A DNA stretch of 64,000 nucleotides from Pseudoscleropodium purum (taxonomy: Eukaryota; Streptophyta; Bryopsida; Hypnales; Brachytheciaceae): positions 44,816,243 through 44,880,242 of the forward strand of contig OZ017796.1 of assembly GCA_963969395.1 (NCBI GenBank), in the 5' to 3' direction. The position numbers and the translations under genes were made by a program. Below the pieces are notes generated by a model, which ran no database searches, was not told where the DNA came from, and worked only from the letters and a program-made list of their open reading frames with translations. This document shows positions 10,368-21,907 of this stretch, one piece after another (the stretch's first letter is position 1; each line of letters begins with the position of its first letter).

Positions 10368-13300
10368 CTAGCGCAACACAATGTAATTTACACCATCTGT
10401 CTTTTGGATCCGCGATATCTTCTTCAAAATTGCTGCAAAAGCGGCCTTGTCCTGCAGAAATAAACACACCCAAGTAAGACTTCATTTACAAATTATGGTG
10501 ACATGGATTATTGAACAACGCAGATTAACCCGTAAAATGCCCAAATCGCCAAAAGAGGTCGTTCCATATCTGGAGTTGGAATAAACCAATTAGGAACTTC
10601 AAGGACGGTAACAAACGATACCAGAAGAAAGAAGAAATCTTGCCCTACAATTTTGAACGATAGAAATAAGTTCTGGAAGTTACTACAGTCGATAGAATAA
10701 GAAAATATTTTTAGTTTGAGCACGTAAGAGTTAAAGGCTTCCAGAGCATCAAAACCTTACGCATCACCAATCTCAACCTAACCTACCATCAAACAAACAT
10801 GAGCTTGGACAAATACACAAACACTGGAAAATTTGATTACTTCTTGTGTTTTCAGTCGACTCTTGAACTTGGCAACTAGCTCTTGGCTCTTGATAGGTCC
10901 AGATGATCGTAGCAATGCTTTCGCTTCATCCTCTGAGACTCCTCCGCCAGCAGCAGGCTTAGCAGCTGCAGTAGTTGCAGAAGTTGTCCCTTTGGCAGGT
11001 CCACCTTTAGTAGATTCCTTCTTCGGCGGCGCAGCTTTCGCCCCCTGATACATACGGATAACAAAGTTGGTCAGTAAACACTCACAACTTTCGCCCCCTA
11101 ATTGCGACGATTATCGTATTACTAAAACAAACCAGGTAAAGCAGTCTGGCATTATCAGCTTTGTCAAATGTACGAAGTCCTGTACACGCAAATTTCAGGG
11201 ACCATCGTTTCTTGAATTCAAATATAAATCTACCCAATAACACGAGGTTGTAATGAGGTCCTACAACCTTCTCTCCATCTGCTTTAGCCTTCTTGTTGCT
11301 ACTAGGCTTGGTCTCATCCCCTGCAGCAGGAGCCTTCCGCTTGCCCTTTGATGTGGTAGCTGGCGTGGATTTCCCGTTTCCTGCTTTTGCTGGAGTAGGC
11401 TCTGAGGGGGGATCCTTTTCTTTAGGAGCATCCTTCTTCGTCGGAGCCAAAACTGGAGACATTCCTACTTCATCATTGTCCAAATCAACCTAGATATCAA
11501 GCACACATGTATGTAAGTGATGGCAGTTGCTGCAACATTACAGCCAAACACAATAAAGATGAGACGCAAGACAGACAACGGGTGTGAAGCTTCAAACTAC
11601 ACAAAGTGACCAAAAAAAAACCGCACTCCTATGATGCCTGAAAACCCAACTGTAGCACCCTTACATCTTCGTCCTCTTCTTCGTCATCTTCACCACCATC
11701 AGAGTCGTCAAGGCCTTGTTTACCGAGCAACTTCTTCAGCTCACGACCCGACTTGCTCAAGCCCCCTTGCCCCTCTTCATTCCGCTGCCCTCCCTCTTCT
11801 TGTTCCTCTTCTTCTTCTTCATCCTGGAGTGCCATTCACAAACACGTGAGAAAAGCATAATAGCCACCTCCCAAACCAAAACACGATGTATATAGTGAAA
11901 AAACCGAATCAATGTCCTGCTGCAACACAAGTTGCATATCAGCTGCAAATCAATCGACCTTCCACAAATTAATTGAGCTGCAACACAGGCGCTAATCTAT
12001 CATAATGTATATAAAAGCCTGATGGGAGCAGAGGGGCTGCTGAAAGTGTCCAAAGCCTCCAATATAATTTAAAGGCCATTATTCGCAAGGTATGTAAAGA
12101 ATCACACGAAGTTGTATGAAAATTTATGAAAATCAGCACTAAACCACCCAGAAATTAGGAATACCTGTTTGATTTCTGGTGGAGCAGGTCCTTCAGGAAC
12201 CTGATCGTCCCGCTCTTCTGGATCGTTGCCCACTGCCTCATCATCATCTGTGAAAGTTTCTTCGTGTTCCCAATCATCGCCTGTATACATGCATTCCACA
12301 GACCCACGTAATAAACAGTCGGTTTTCAGGTATATGAAACAGTATTTAGCAAAACTGAATAATGAGACTTCTTCTTCAAACGATATACTCTACGCAAATC
12401 TAGCTTTCCTGGAAGCAACGCGAAAAAACAATACCATTAGGCGTAATTACGGAATATCCAACGTACTACTGACATAATGGTTTAGAGCGCGAGACAAACA
12501 TCACAATAAAAGTATCTGTTGATGGCGGATACCTCGCTCTGGCTCCTCTTCATCCAGATCAATGTCATTTGCTAGCTCTTCACCATCCTCATCGCCTCCT
12601 TTAGCAGCTTTGTTCAAATTCAACCGCTTCTTTCCAAATTCGTCATCTTCGTCATCATCCCCTTTATCAGAACCCATGTCATCATCATCATCGCCTGCTT
12701 TCCTGCGACCTCCTCCTGCTCCAACTCCAGTGCCAGGTACCTTGCCCACCTCTGCAGCGGTTGATGCTTTCATCATCCACCGCTGATAACCATCAGCGGT
12801 CTTCCGACGATTTTTCATTTGCTCTTCCGCTTCCTCTAATGTAAACTGCTTGTAATGGGCTACTTTGTTGAAATTATACCTGACAAAATGACCCATCATA
12901 TTTCAGCGTGAAACCCAAAGACTCTTTCAAACACGAGCCAACTTCCAATGAAGTAATCCGCAAATGAATCACCTAAAATATCTAAGTGGACACCACGTAG
13001 GTATGACACAAACCGCTGATGTCACATTTCAAGGTCATGAAGGCACCATTTCAATTCAAAATCATGTCACAAAAATCGTGAGAAATTTTACCAGGCCCCA
13101 GCTGGAGAGGTGAGGAACTCAGAACCATGCATCAACAGAATAAAATATGTTGCTTGCTGTCCGCCTTCAAGCTGCCCTTGAAATTGCTGATGACCAACAT
13201 CGTCTTCTAATATCCACAGCTTTTGCTTATACTTTTCCTGTGCGATAAAACCCCTAGAAGTTAGAAGTTAGATTAGATACACTTGGACAAGAGGTAGCAG

Positions 13301-14026
13301 GGGTAACAGAATAATATATTTTATCTTTTCTCCGTAAAATGGACTATATACCCTTAGTGTTTCTGTCAACTGACGGCCCTGAAGCCCTTCGCGCTGCAAA
13401 CTCCACTTCGTCCCATCTGATTTCCTTTTGGAGAAGATCGGCATCCCCTGTAAGAAGCGACCGATAAAGTGCTGCTTGTTGACAGTATGTGCACGCACAT
13501 TATACTCCTGAATTGTATCACGGTGATTCAGTACACACATATCTGAACAACAAAAATCATATAACTAGCCGGTGAGGCAAAAGCAGGTTCATCAATCAAC
13601 AAGGTTGAGGATACTATTTGAGCAGTGTAACATATGTAGACTTTGAGAAATGTCTGCAGAGATCTTGAGATCAAATTATTATCACCATGTACGAATTCCT
13701 TAAGCAATTTCAAAGTGGAAAGTTGTATACCATTATAAGCGACCGTGACAACCCCATTCAAAGATCAGCGGCCAAAGACCCTAAATCATGAAAATCGAAA
13801 ACAGATCAATTGCTTTCAACTGGAGTGAGCAAGACAAATCCTCACTCACCTTAATGAGACGTGTAACAGGAACACCACACTCAGAACAGGGAGCCGCAGT
13901 CTCGGCCATAGCCTTGCCACACTTGACACACAGAGTCAAATGGCCGCAGTTGCTGCCATAGAGGTCTGTCGTGGTACGACATCCCGTGCAATTGTCTTTC
14001 AAAACCAGGTCCGGCGTGAGAGCCAT
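10368..14026 (-). CDS. TFIIF-alpha: Transcription initiation factor IIF, alpha subunit (RAP74 homologue)
   Basis: The large subunit of TFIIF binds RNA polymerase II in the nucleus and escorts it into the pre-initiation complex. Nine exons: 14026-13850, 13507-13352, 13237-13092, 12879-12533, 12280-12165, 11823-11665, 11489-11268, 11044-10841, 10451-10368. They close in frame to 536 residues with GT-AG introns. Residues 13-50 hold the plant-type N-terminal Cys motif (CTGC, CGH, CVKC, CSEC). The dimerisation region follows, with WSLQ, WILED and the signature NRRKTADGYQRWMMK near 183-197. The middle is acidic (DWEHEETFTDDDEAVGNDPEE) and then lysine-rich with the conserved LSKSGRELKKLLGK. The C-terminal winged helix (about 477-536) ends in IVLR. 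An earlier non-ATG start at 14056 is in frame, but the ATG at 14026 fits plant homologues better. Confidence 0.95.
10525..10734. mobile_element. 210-bp TTAA-bounded repeat in the last TFIIF-alpha intron
   Basis: Starts TTAACCCGTAAAATGCCC and ends, in reverse complement, TTAACTCTTACGTGCTC: imperfect inverted ends in TTAA, like the larger family members. The interior matches a segment of a DNMT3 intron near 44925-45166, sharing 'ttccatatctg', 'gccctac' and 'tgaacgatagaaata'-type blocks. It lies wholly between exons 8 and 9. Non-coding; the frame visible on the minus strand is a shared by-product of the repeat. Confidence 0.65.
11035..11101 (-). repeat. Duplicated splice-acceptor segment in TFIIF-alpha intron 7
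   Basis: The exon 8 start, read on the minus strand as AG then GGGGCGAAAG (11044-11035), occurs a second time about 56 bases upstream in the intron (11100-11091), also directly after an AG. The upstream copy is therefore a potential decoy 3' splice site. Using it would bring in a TGA within a few codons. Confidence 0.6.
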
Positions 14027-16440
14027 GCTTCCTCTTCCCGCTCCAACCTCGACCAATACCCCTCACTACTACCACCCAATTTCACCCCCAAAATTCAGCT
14101 TCCTGACATCGATTACGCAATACAATAGAATTAACGATCACCAGGACCGTTATTCAAAAGTCCTCTCGCTATGCCATAAAACCAAAAAGACACTGTGCTC
14201 TCGCATGAGCTCCTCACAAGGGTTCCAAATACACTAAGCTCCCCTGAATATGACCTCTAAACTGACATTCTGCAATATCCTGAACAACTGCCACAGTATC
14301 ATTGACTGCAACACACTTTTCACAAACTCGTACCTATAATTTCCAAACACCAGGCAGTCAGAGTGTACGAAAGAATTACAGAAAAGGGACAAGCGACAAG
14401 AGATGGAAGCTGTCATTAGCTAAGTTAGCTAAGATTTGCTTCTATCTCGAGCACCACGAGTCCTCCGTGAACACCTAAAGCCCTAAAATCAAATCTATAC
14501 CCCCAATTTCAAAAGACAAGCATCACCACGCACCTCGTTCCTCACGAAAGTTTCAATTAAGCTGCACACGAAATTCCAGAAGCTCCAAAAAAAAACGATC
14601 GTGATACTTTTAATCCTTAGAGCGCCGGAATGTAGGAGCTCGTTGAAGGAGATTGTCGGAAAGAACCGATTGCCAATATGGTTCGCAATCAAAGCTCGCC
14701 TTCGCAATCAAAGCTTTCCTGTTTCTCCCGACTCCACGAGTTCACCTGAAGGTTTAGGGCTGCGCGTATCAACCGACATGTTTCAGGCGGAACTGTCGTG
14801 CTCTCCACACCCATACTTCAACGCTAATTTCTCTAATGTCACATGAATACTCTTTCAGTCAATTTCTCTAATAGCACATCAACTGGCGGATTTATGTATT
14901 TTCTAACCTTATTTGTTAACCCCTTAAGACCCAAGGGTTTTGTGCATTATGAAATATAGGTTACAAAACGTTTTAGAAGTTTGTATGAAAGAAAACAATG
15001 TTAATGATGAACCAATTCAATGTGCTCTTCAAACGTCCAATCATTTGTTTGTACGAACTGTTTAATGAGTCATGATTTTAACCCTATGGCATTTATTATA
15101 TTTTGTAAATAATTTGTAGTCAAAATCAAATCAAATGGCTCAATTAGGGTGTTCAAGTAGAGACTCTATCGGTCAAATCTAATAAATGATTTATTATTAT
15201 ACATAATTTTGCTTCAATTTGAGTAATAATGATAATGACAAAGCAATTGAAATGAAATAGAAGAGTGCACTTATTTATATTATACAATTTAGTTTACTAT
15301 TGAGGTTAGTTAAGTAATGAAAAAATGAAAAAATAAATACAAAGGCAAAAAAAAAAGAGCAATTATAAGTCTTACTACAATAATAATAAGGTTACTTAAT
15401 CAATACTTCATATTATCTATTTTGTTTATTTGTTTATTTTTTTAAATTATTTGTGATATTGAATGACAACTACACTCTAATGAAAGTCTAATATCTTTTA
15501 ACTTATCGATCTAAGTCATGTGAAATCTTTAGTATATTCACCATTTCAATAAGGTTTTTTTTTAAAATTATATCAAAGATACCCCTATCTTTGTTGTACT
15601 TTATAAAACCATGTTATAACAAAATAAAAAACTACATTAATATATATAACATTACAACATACAATATGCATTTTGTATATATATGTGTATGTGAGAGTAG
15701 AATCCAAGTTTTGAACCAAAAGAAAAAGTAAGGATGATTAAAAAACTACAATTAAAAATAATAATAAAAACATTCTTTAATCCTCTAGTGAAATGCTTAA
15801 GGCTCTACTTGAGTTTCTTAGAATTTTCTCAAAAGTAAACAAAAAGTCTAATTTTGATAAGTTTTATCAATATTTGAAATTATAACCATTCAAACTAGAC
15901 ATGTTTTCAATGACATAGGAAAATAAAACACGATAGCAAACCTTATAGATTGAAAGATTATAATGTTTAGTCAAGAAGTTGTTAAAACAATGAAAGTGAT
16001 TTAGAAGCCTTTTAATCCTCTTTTACATATCAAATCTAAAAATGAGGTTATAAAAAAAATATGAAGTTAAAAGACATAACATACATAACCATAATTGACG
16101 TCAAGCTTCTTGTGATTTGTTCTACAATTTTCTTAAAATAATTTCTAATGTGATTTCCCCCAAAGATTTAATGACCTAATATACTTGAGGCTCATCTCCA
16201 AGAGCCTCTAATACTAAAAATCCAAAATTTACAATGGAAACCATTGCACAAAATTTTCAATAGAAAATTCATTAACGTGCAATTTTTTAATGCTTATAAA
16301 AGACTTGGAAGGATATCCAAATAAAAAATAAAATAAAAGAACTGATAGTACTTTGGTAAGATTTATTTAACCTAAAAATTTAGTCAACACTAAAATATAA
16401 TGCATTGGGCATTCAAGAATTAAATAGAAACTAATCAATA
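14027..16440. other. TFIIF-alpha 5' flank, then AT-rich repeat DNA
   Basis: 14027 to about 14850 has balanced composition and is the probable promoter and 5' untranslated region of the minus-strand TFIIF-alpha gene. From about 14900 it becomes AT-rich. A lone left end of the TTAA family is at 14916 (TTAACCCCTTAAGACCCAAG); its partner was not identified. No gene is visible in the remainder. Confidence 0.45.
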
Positions 16441-16760
16441 CTTTAAGTTAGGCTATTTGTTTAGTTTGTTCTAATAAGATCTCCAAAACTATGTGTCCCC
16501 CAATTGCATTTTTGGTACCATCAAAAAGCCCTCAGAAAGGAGGGATGCACAAGCTTTGTTTTGTGGTATTCTGACTTGTAGTAGAAAAGATATTAAATTT
16601 AAAAAAATTTCATTATTAATTAAAATTTTAAGAAATTGCTTTTATTTTTATTTTATTTATTTTTCGTTGTTACATTGTAGCAATAGCATAGAATACACTA
16701 GTACAAATGAAAACACACAATATTTTGTAATTTGGATAATAACAACAGAAACTTGTAACA
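16441..16760 (+). repeat. Dispersed repeat B, copy 1
   Basis: Matches 40411-40690 in the same orientation, with shared blocks such as 'taagttaggctatttgttt', 'caattgcatttttg' and 'cactagt'. The short open frame starting near 16493 lies inside this repeat and is not conserved in the other copy. Not coding as far as I can see. Confidence 0.6.
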
Positions 16761-16810
16761 ATTCTAATAATTTTTTTAATATTGAAAATTTCCAATCTTT
16801 TTATTAAGTA

Positions 16811-17743
16811 TTAATCCTTGAAGTTCCTTGACTATGTTTTCACCAAAACTACTCCAAAACTGCCATTTTTGGGACAAGTACTAATTATTTTTTTGAACTT
16901 TTTTAGACACATCCAACTATATCATCTTATGCTGAGATGGTTCAAGAAGATGTGGAAAAAATTTCAAAATTTTCCACTACATAGATTGCAAGATATTAGC
17001 ATTGGAATTGACAAAAATCCATTTTAAGGCCTTGCAAAAATCCGGGCAATAGCACTTGACATGGTCACATTTGTATGAAATAGCATGCAAAATGGTTTCA
17101 ATTCTTTAAATTCATTCTTCAAGATAAGTTGGCTACATGCTTGAAAATTTTCAGATCATTTGGAATTGTACAACATATTAGAAAAAAATAATAAGTAGAA
17201 GGAAGTAGAGAATGATTCAAAATAATATATTGTTAAAAATTTAGTTCTAAAATTGCAAAATGGCAATCCCAATGGTTGAAATGTTGTAATAAACAATCTA
17301 CATCCTATAATTTTATTTTTTTCAGAAATATTGAAAATTGAATTCAATAAAGAACTTCAAAGTTTATTTTAGAATAAAGAATCCATAACTACCCGCAAAC
17401 TAAAACTCCTCATAACTTTCATCATATTGATAAAAAAAAATGGAATGATTCAAAGCTTTCCACATGTATATAAATCTAGAAAACCAATTTCAAATTTTTG
17501 TTTTTGAAGAACGTGATTTTTTTAATCTACCTGGCCTACCTAGTTAGGAAAAAAAACCACATATCATACAATAACTTTTTAACTATGTAGTCAAAAGTTA
17601 TGAAAATTATTGGGCCTTAAAGAAAAACCTTGTCTCCATGTTGTGTGAAAATTTTAGCAAAATAAAATAAAATCTCAAATTGTAGTGAGTTGCCCCAAAT
17701 CACTCTATTGCCAAAAAATGCAACTTGGTCCTTTAGGGGTTAA
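16811..17743 (-). mobile_element. TTAA-bounded element, copy 3 (inverted orientation)
   Basis: The left end TTAATCCTTGAAGTTCCTTG followed by AAAACTGCCATTT is the reverse complement of the right end of the 18-19 kb copy. The right end, in reverse complement, is TTAACCCCTAAAGGACCAAG. The length of 933 bp is close to the 928 bp of the 18 kb copy. The interior is more diverged but still shares short blocks in the inverted sense. No coding capacity. Confidence 0.62.
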
Positions 17744-18336
17744 AGTTGAAACTAAATTTGGCAATCGGCATTTTTCATCTTTACATCAAATTTAAAAAGT
17801 AAAGATTTGAAAATTTACAATTGAATTTGCTTGAAGCACATTCCATTTGGAGATGTCTTAATCTTAAAGAATATTAATATACTAAAATAAATAATGTTTT
17901 TGCTAAAAGACAAAGTATACAAAATATCCAAAAAATGACTTTGACGTTAAAGGATTAAAACATTGAAGTAAGGCATTTAGGCAATAATCGCAATTAAGTA
18001 TGCTTTCTATATAAAACATGTATTATTATTTTTGGATCTCATTCAAAAATAACTAAGGATTCTAAAGCACTTTAGTATGATCTATTTAGACACTTTTTGA
18101 ATAAATTATGAAATTTCAAATTATTCACTATAGGTGTAATAAAAATTGACATTGGAATTTTTTTAAGATTTCATATTTTGATTGTATAAATATTGTGTCA
18201 TTAGTAACTAGAGTTTAATTGTCACCTTTTGGTCTAAATGTAGAGGTTGCATTTGGGCAATAATTAATAGGTGTATAAGTCTTTAATAATTATTGCAATT
18301 TGTGGTTAGGTGTGCCATTCCCTACCAAATAATTAA

Positions 18337-19264
18337 TTAACCCCTAAAGGACCATTGTCCCTTCGGGGTACAAATGGGATTTCGGGCAGGTACTCATGGG
18401 CTGAAATTATTTTTTTATTTTTTAAAATTTTTTTGGAAGATAGGAAAATTGATTAGCTTCATGGGAATATAATTTTTTTTTTCCAATCGGTGCCCTAGAA
18501 CAAAAGTTATGCCCAAATAAGCTCAAAATAGGGGACAGGGGGCAGCTAAAGTTTTGAAAATTTTGAAAATTAAATTTAAATTTTTAAATTTTTTTTTCCT
18601 CATAGATTATATTTTTGTGTACATGGGAAGCTTTGATTCATTACATTTGGATTCTTTATGAGAAAGTTAAAGACAATCTTGTTTTTTGGGCAATTAGAGC
18701 ATCTTCTTGAAAAAATAATTTATAGGATTCATTTTTTAATGCAATTTTTACAATTTAAAAAAAAAATTCACATGGTATACCTTTCTTAGTAGAACAATCT
18801 CACTTTTGGGATCAGTGCATTTTAATTCCATTTTAGAGATATTAATAATTTAGATTTTCCGTCTATCTCATACCTACTTCTACTTAACAACTTTTTAAAG
18901 AATAAAAAGTTTTTTTGAATTATCATTTTTTTCCCTAAACTCTCAACTCAATCCTATACCATGAAGATTTAAAGCTCAAAACTCTATAGTACAAAAAATT
19001 GAAGTTAAAAATGTTCAAAGTCAAAAAGCTAGTCCCGCAATGTGCTAAAAAACTTGTTTTCTCTACTTTAAATGTTGCTATCTTGCAATCTAGCAGTCAA
19101 AAATTTTGAAATTTTTTCTATATAATCTCATACTATTTAGGAATAAGATCTTATGATTAGATGTGGAAAAAAAACAATTTAAAATTTTTTTTACCTTTTG
19201 CTATAGAAATGGCAGTTTTGAGTGTTTTTTGGCAAAAAAAAGACCTTGGTCCTTTGGGGGTTAA
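18337..19264 (+). mobile_element. TTAA-bounded element, copy 2 (best-preserved, 928 bp)
   Basis: Left end TTAACCCCTAAAGGACCA and right end in reverse complement TTAACCCCCAAAGGACCA: 17 of 18 positions match. The TTAA at both ends is a candidate target-site duplication. The interior is AT-rich and non-coding, and matches copy 1 (2826-4050) strongly, especially around 18650-18760. This copy lacks the GC-rich insertion and so records the empty site. Confidence 0.75.
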
Positions 19265-21660
19265 AGTTGAGATATATAATTTTGAAAATTTTGGAAAATA
19301 GAAAGGTTCATTTGTTCCTATATAAGCTCCTTTTTTCTATATAAATTCCTATTTTAAATTATATATTTTGTCAACCTTGGCTACTAGGATACAATAAGGT
19401 AGAAGAACCTTATTGCAATATGGTCCATTCTCCAACACCTAAAAATGGCTTTAAATGAGTATTTATATAACTTGAAACTAATGCAACTTTTGAGAAACAA
19501 CCAAAGAAAGGTGAGGAGTTTTTTAAGTGCCCGTTGAAAATTGAGACATTTCAGGCTTTAAGGATTTCCATTCAAAGGTGAGACTAGTGCATTAAAAGAA
19601 AGACTTATTTGCCACAACTAGTAAAAAACGACCAAGTGTCCTATATGACTGTCTTGCAACCATATATATGGCTATTGTTATTAGTACCAAATGTTACTTG
19701 TACATTGTTTTAGTCACAAAACAATTGTAGAATGAAGTCTAGGATTATAGGAGTGTAACAAATTTTGAATTTAGATTTAATGTATGAGCTATTTTCCATC
19801 TAGTATTCATCATAGTTGTTGATGTAGACAAATCTGCCCCTACGGAATCCACCATGTCAATCTACAATCACCAAAAAAACAAATTCAACTAGAAAATGAC
19901 TTGTACTTGCATAATTATGCAAAAGTTGAATTTGACTACAAAACAAATGCAATTGTAAAATGATTGTTGTTTTCTGGTCCAACCTTTATGAAGTATTATC
20001 CTTTGTTCATTAGCCCTATAACACCATTAAAAAAAATTCCCATATGAACTACCAGAAACTGTGCATTGTAGTAATGGAGTGCTAAGCTTTATTGAGTCCT
20101 ATTTCATGTCTAGATGTAGCCTTGTTTGGCCACCAAGTGAATTGGAGGAGGCATTGTAGCATTTTGGAAGTAGGGTTTTATGGTGTTGCTCTCAGTATAA
20201 AAGTGTTGGGAAGTGCCAATGGGAATTTGTAGGGTTTTGAGTAAGTTCATTGGTTGTGTTGTTAGTAGTAGAGACAACATTTGCTTTGTTTGTAGATTCT
20301 AAGCTAATAGTGTGAAGATTGGAGGACCTCATGTGGCAATGAATGCCACTTTGGCAACCACGTATGGAGTATGTTGATAAGGTTCCAACTAGGTTGTTGA
20401 ATGAGAAACAACTCTATCATTGTTTATGACTATACTATACTTCTGAGTCACATATGTCCCATTCAACTAAAACAATAGTTGTTTTTGTAGTAAAAAAAAC
20501 TTCATTTCCTTCTAGTAGTGTTAAGTATAGGTTATCCTATATTTTCACCTTAAAAAATTTGTAAAATATTACATTAGACTCAAAAAATTACAAAACCACT
20601 TGAGGTGCATTTCTTGTAAGTTTCCTAATAACTTCATCAAATTTTTTTTTATCATTTGCCTTTTAAGGCAAAGGGAATAGAAAAAGGTGTTTCTCTTATT
20701 TATTGTTATTTTAATCCATGAAGGATTGTTTATGCCCAAATGGCCTACTATTTTATATATTTGTGGATTTAGTGCCTAAAGATGAACATATTTAAGGATT
20801 AGTGGTTTTACAATATTTTTGGTGTGGATTTCAAGAATATTCCGGAATTTGGAGGGAATTATTTTGAGTTATACTCAAGACTTTTTGCTTATCTAAGTGA
20901 TGAATAATATATATTCTAGCACATACAAACTTACATGCTATATTTTAGGATCTTGCATAGTATATTTGACAATGTATCTTGTGTGGGAAAAGTAATTTCC
21001 TCAAGTGGGATTTTTGACTTTATTGAAGAATTAATTTTTTTACTCCTTTTTATGCTTATTAGATGTATAGTTATCCACTAGTATGTTAAAGGTGGTATAG
21101 ATGTAAAGAGGGACTAGGTTACAAATGCTAGCAAGGTTTTGAGGCCTAGTTTTCTTACATGCCTTTAAATTTTGAGTCTTATTACTCAATGTCTAGATAT
21201 CAATGTTGAGGATATTTATTGAGTCTTTATAATCTTCATTGACAAAAAAAAGAACAGGGTAGTTGAGATTTTATGCATTTTCATGTTGGATTTTACAATT
21301 TGGTATAGTACAAACTTTGTACACATTGGGTCATCACCCATCTTCACTCATGAGTTTCTTACAAGAATACAAATCCCTCGATTCTACTTTGGGTCGTAGA
21401 ACTATGTGACACACTTACAAGCACTTGCTGTGTACAAATCTCACTTCAAAAATATGTGTTATAGAATTACCAAATTATGATTGCACAACAATGTCCCTCA
21501 CAATATGTTGGAATGACTCTCGTATGCAATTCTGAGAACATCGTCAGAGAAGTTAATATGGAAGTACAGGTGACGGAACAAGAAAGCAACAAGTCCGCCG
21601 CCACTTGGCGTCGCGTGACGCCGACAGACGGCAGGAGCCGCCCGTCACCGGCGACCCAAC
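19265..21660. other. Intergenic DNA, nothing recognised
   Basis: AT-rich, with no supported gene or clear repeat boundary. Small inverted and direct similarities exist but none I can delimit. Composition changes sharply to GC-rich near 21590, where the CpG-rich leader of the next gene starts. Confidence 0.5.
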
Positions 21661-21907
21661 GCTTGAATGACTTGCGTCAATGCTTTCTCGCATCGTCTCA
21701 CATTCCGTTTGGTGCTTCCTGAGATTCCCGAGCTCCTGTGCGCTCGGTACATCGGCGTATCTCACCCATTTTCTTCCTTCAATTTGCATTTCAGTGCCTT
21801 GCTGCCTAAGCAATTGGGGTTTCGTCTTTGCCGACTGGCAGCAACATTCAACTTTCACGAATTTCAGTCCCTTTCCGCCTCGGATCGTCAGAGGAGACGC
21901 CCTCACC

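Noticed and set aside
10508..10723. Minus-strand open frame similar to one at 44909-45154, as if a small protein family
   Set aside because: Both lie in introns of known genes; the similarity comes from a shared DNA repeat, and the frames differ by indels.
16493..16807. 104-residue plus-strand frame starting MSPNC
   Set aside because: Lies in dispersed repeat B; the second copy of the repeat does not preserve the frame.
2826..19264. Firm assignment of the TTAA-bounded elements to piggyBac
   Set aside because: Only the TTAA ends support it; no transposase is present, and TTAA could be part of the inverted repeat in AT-rich DNA.
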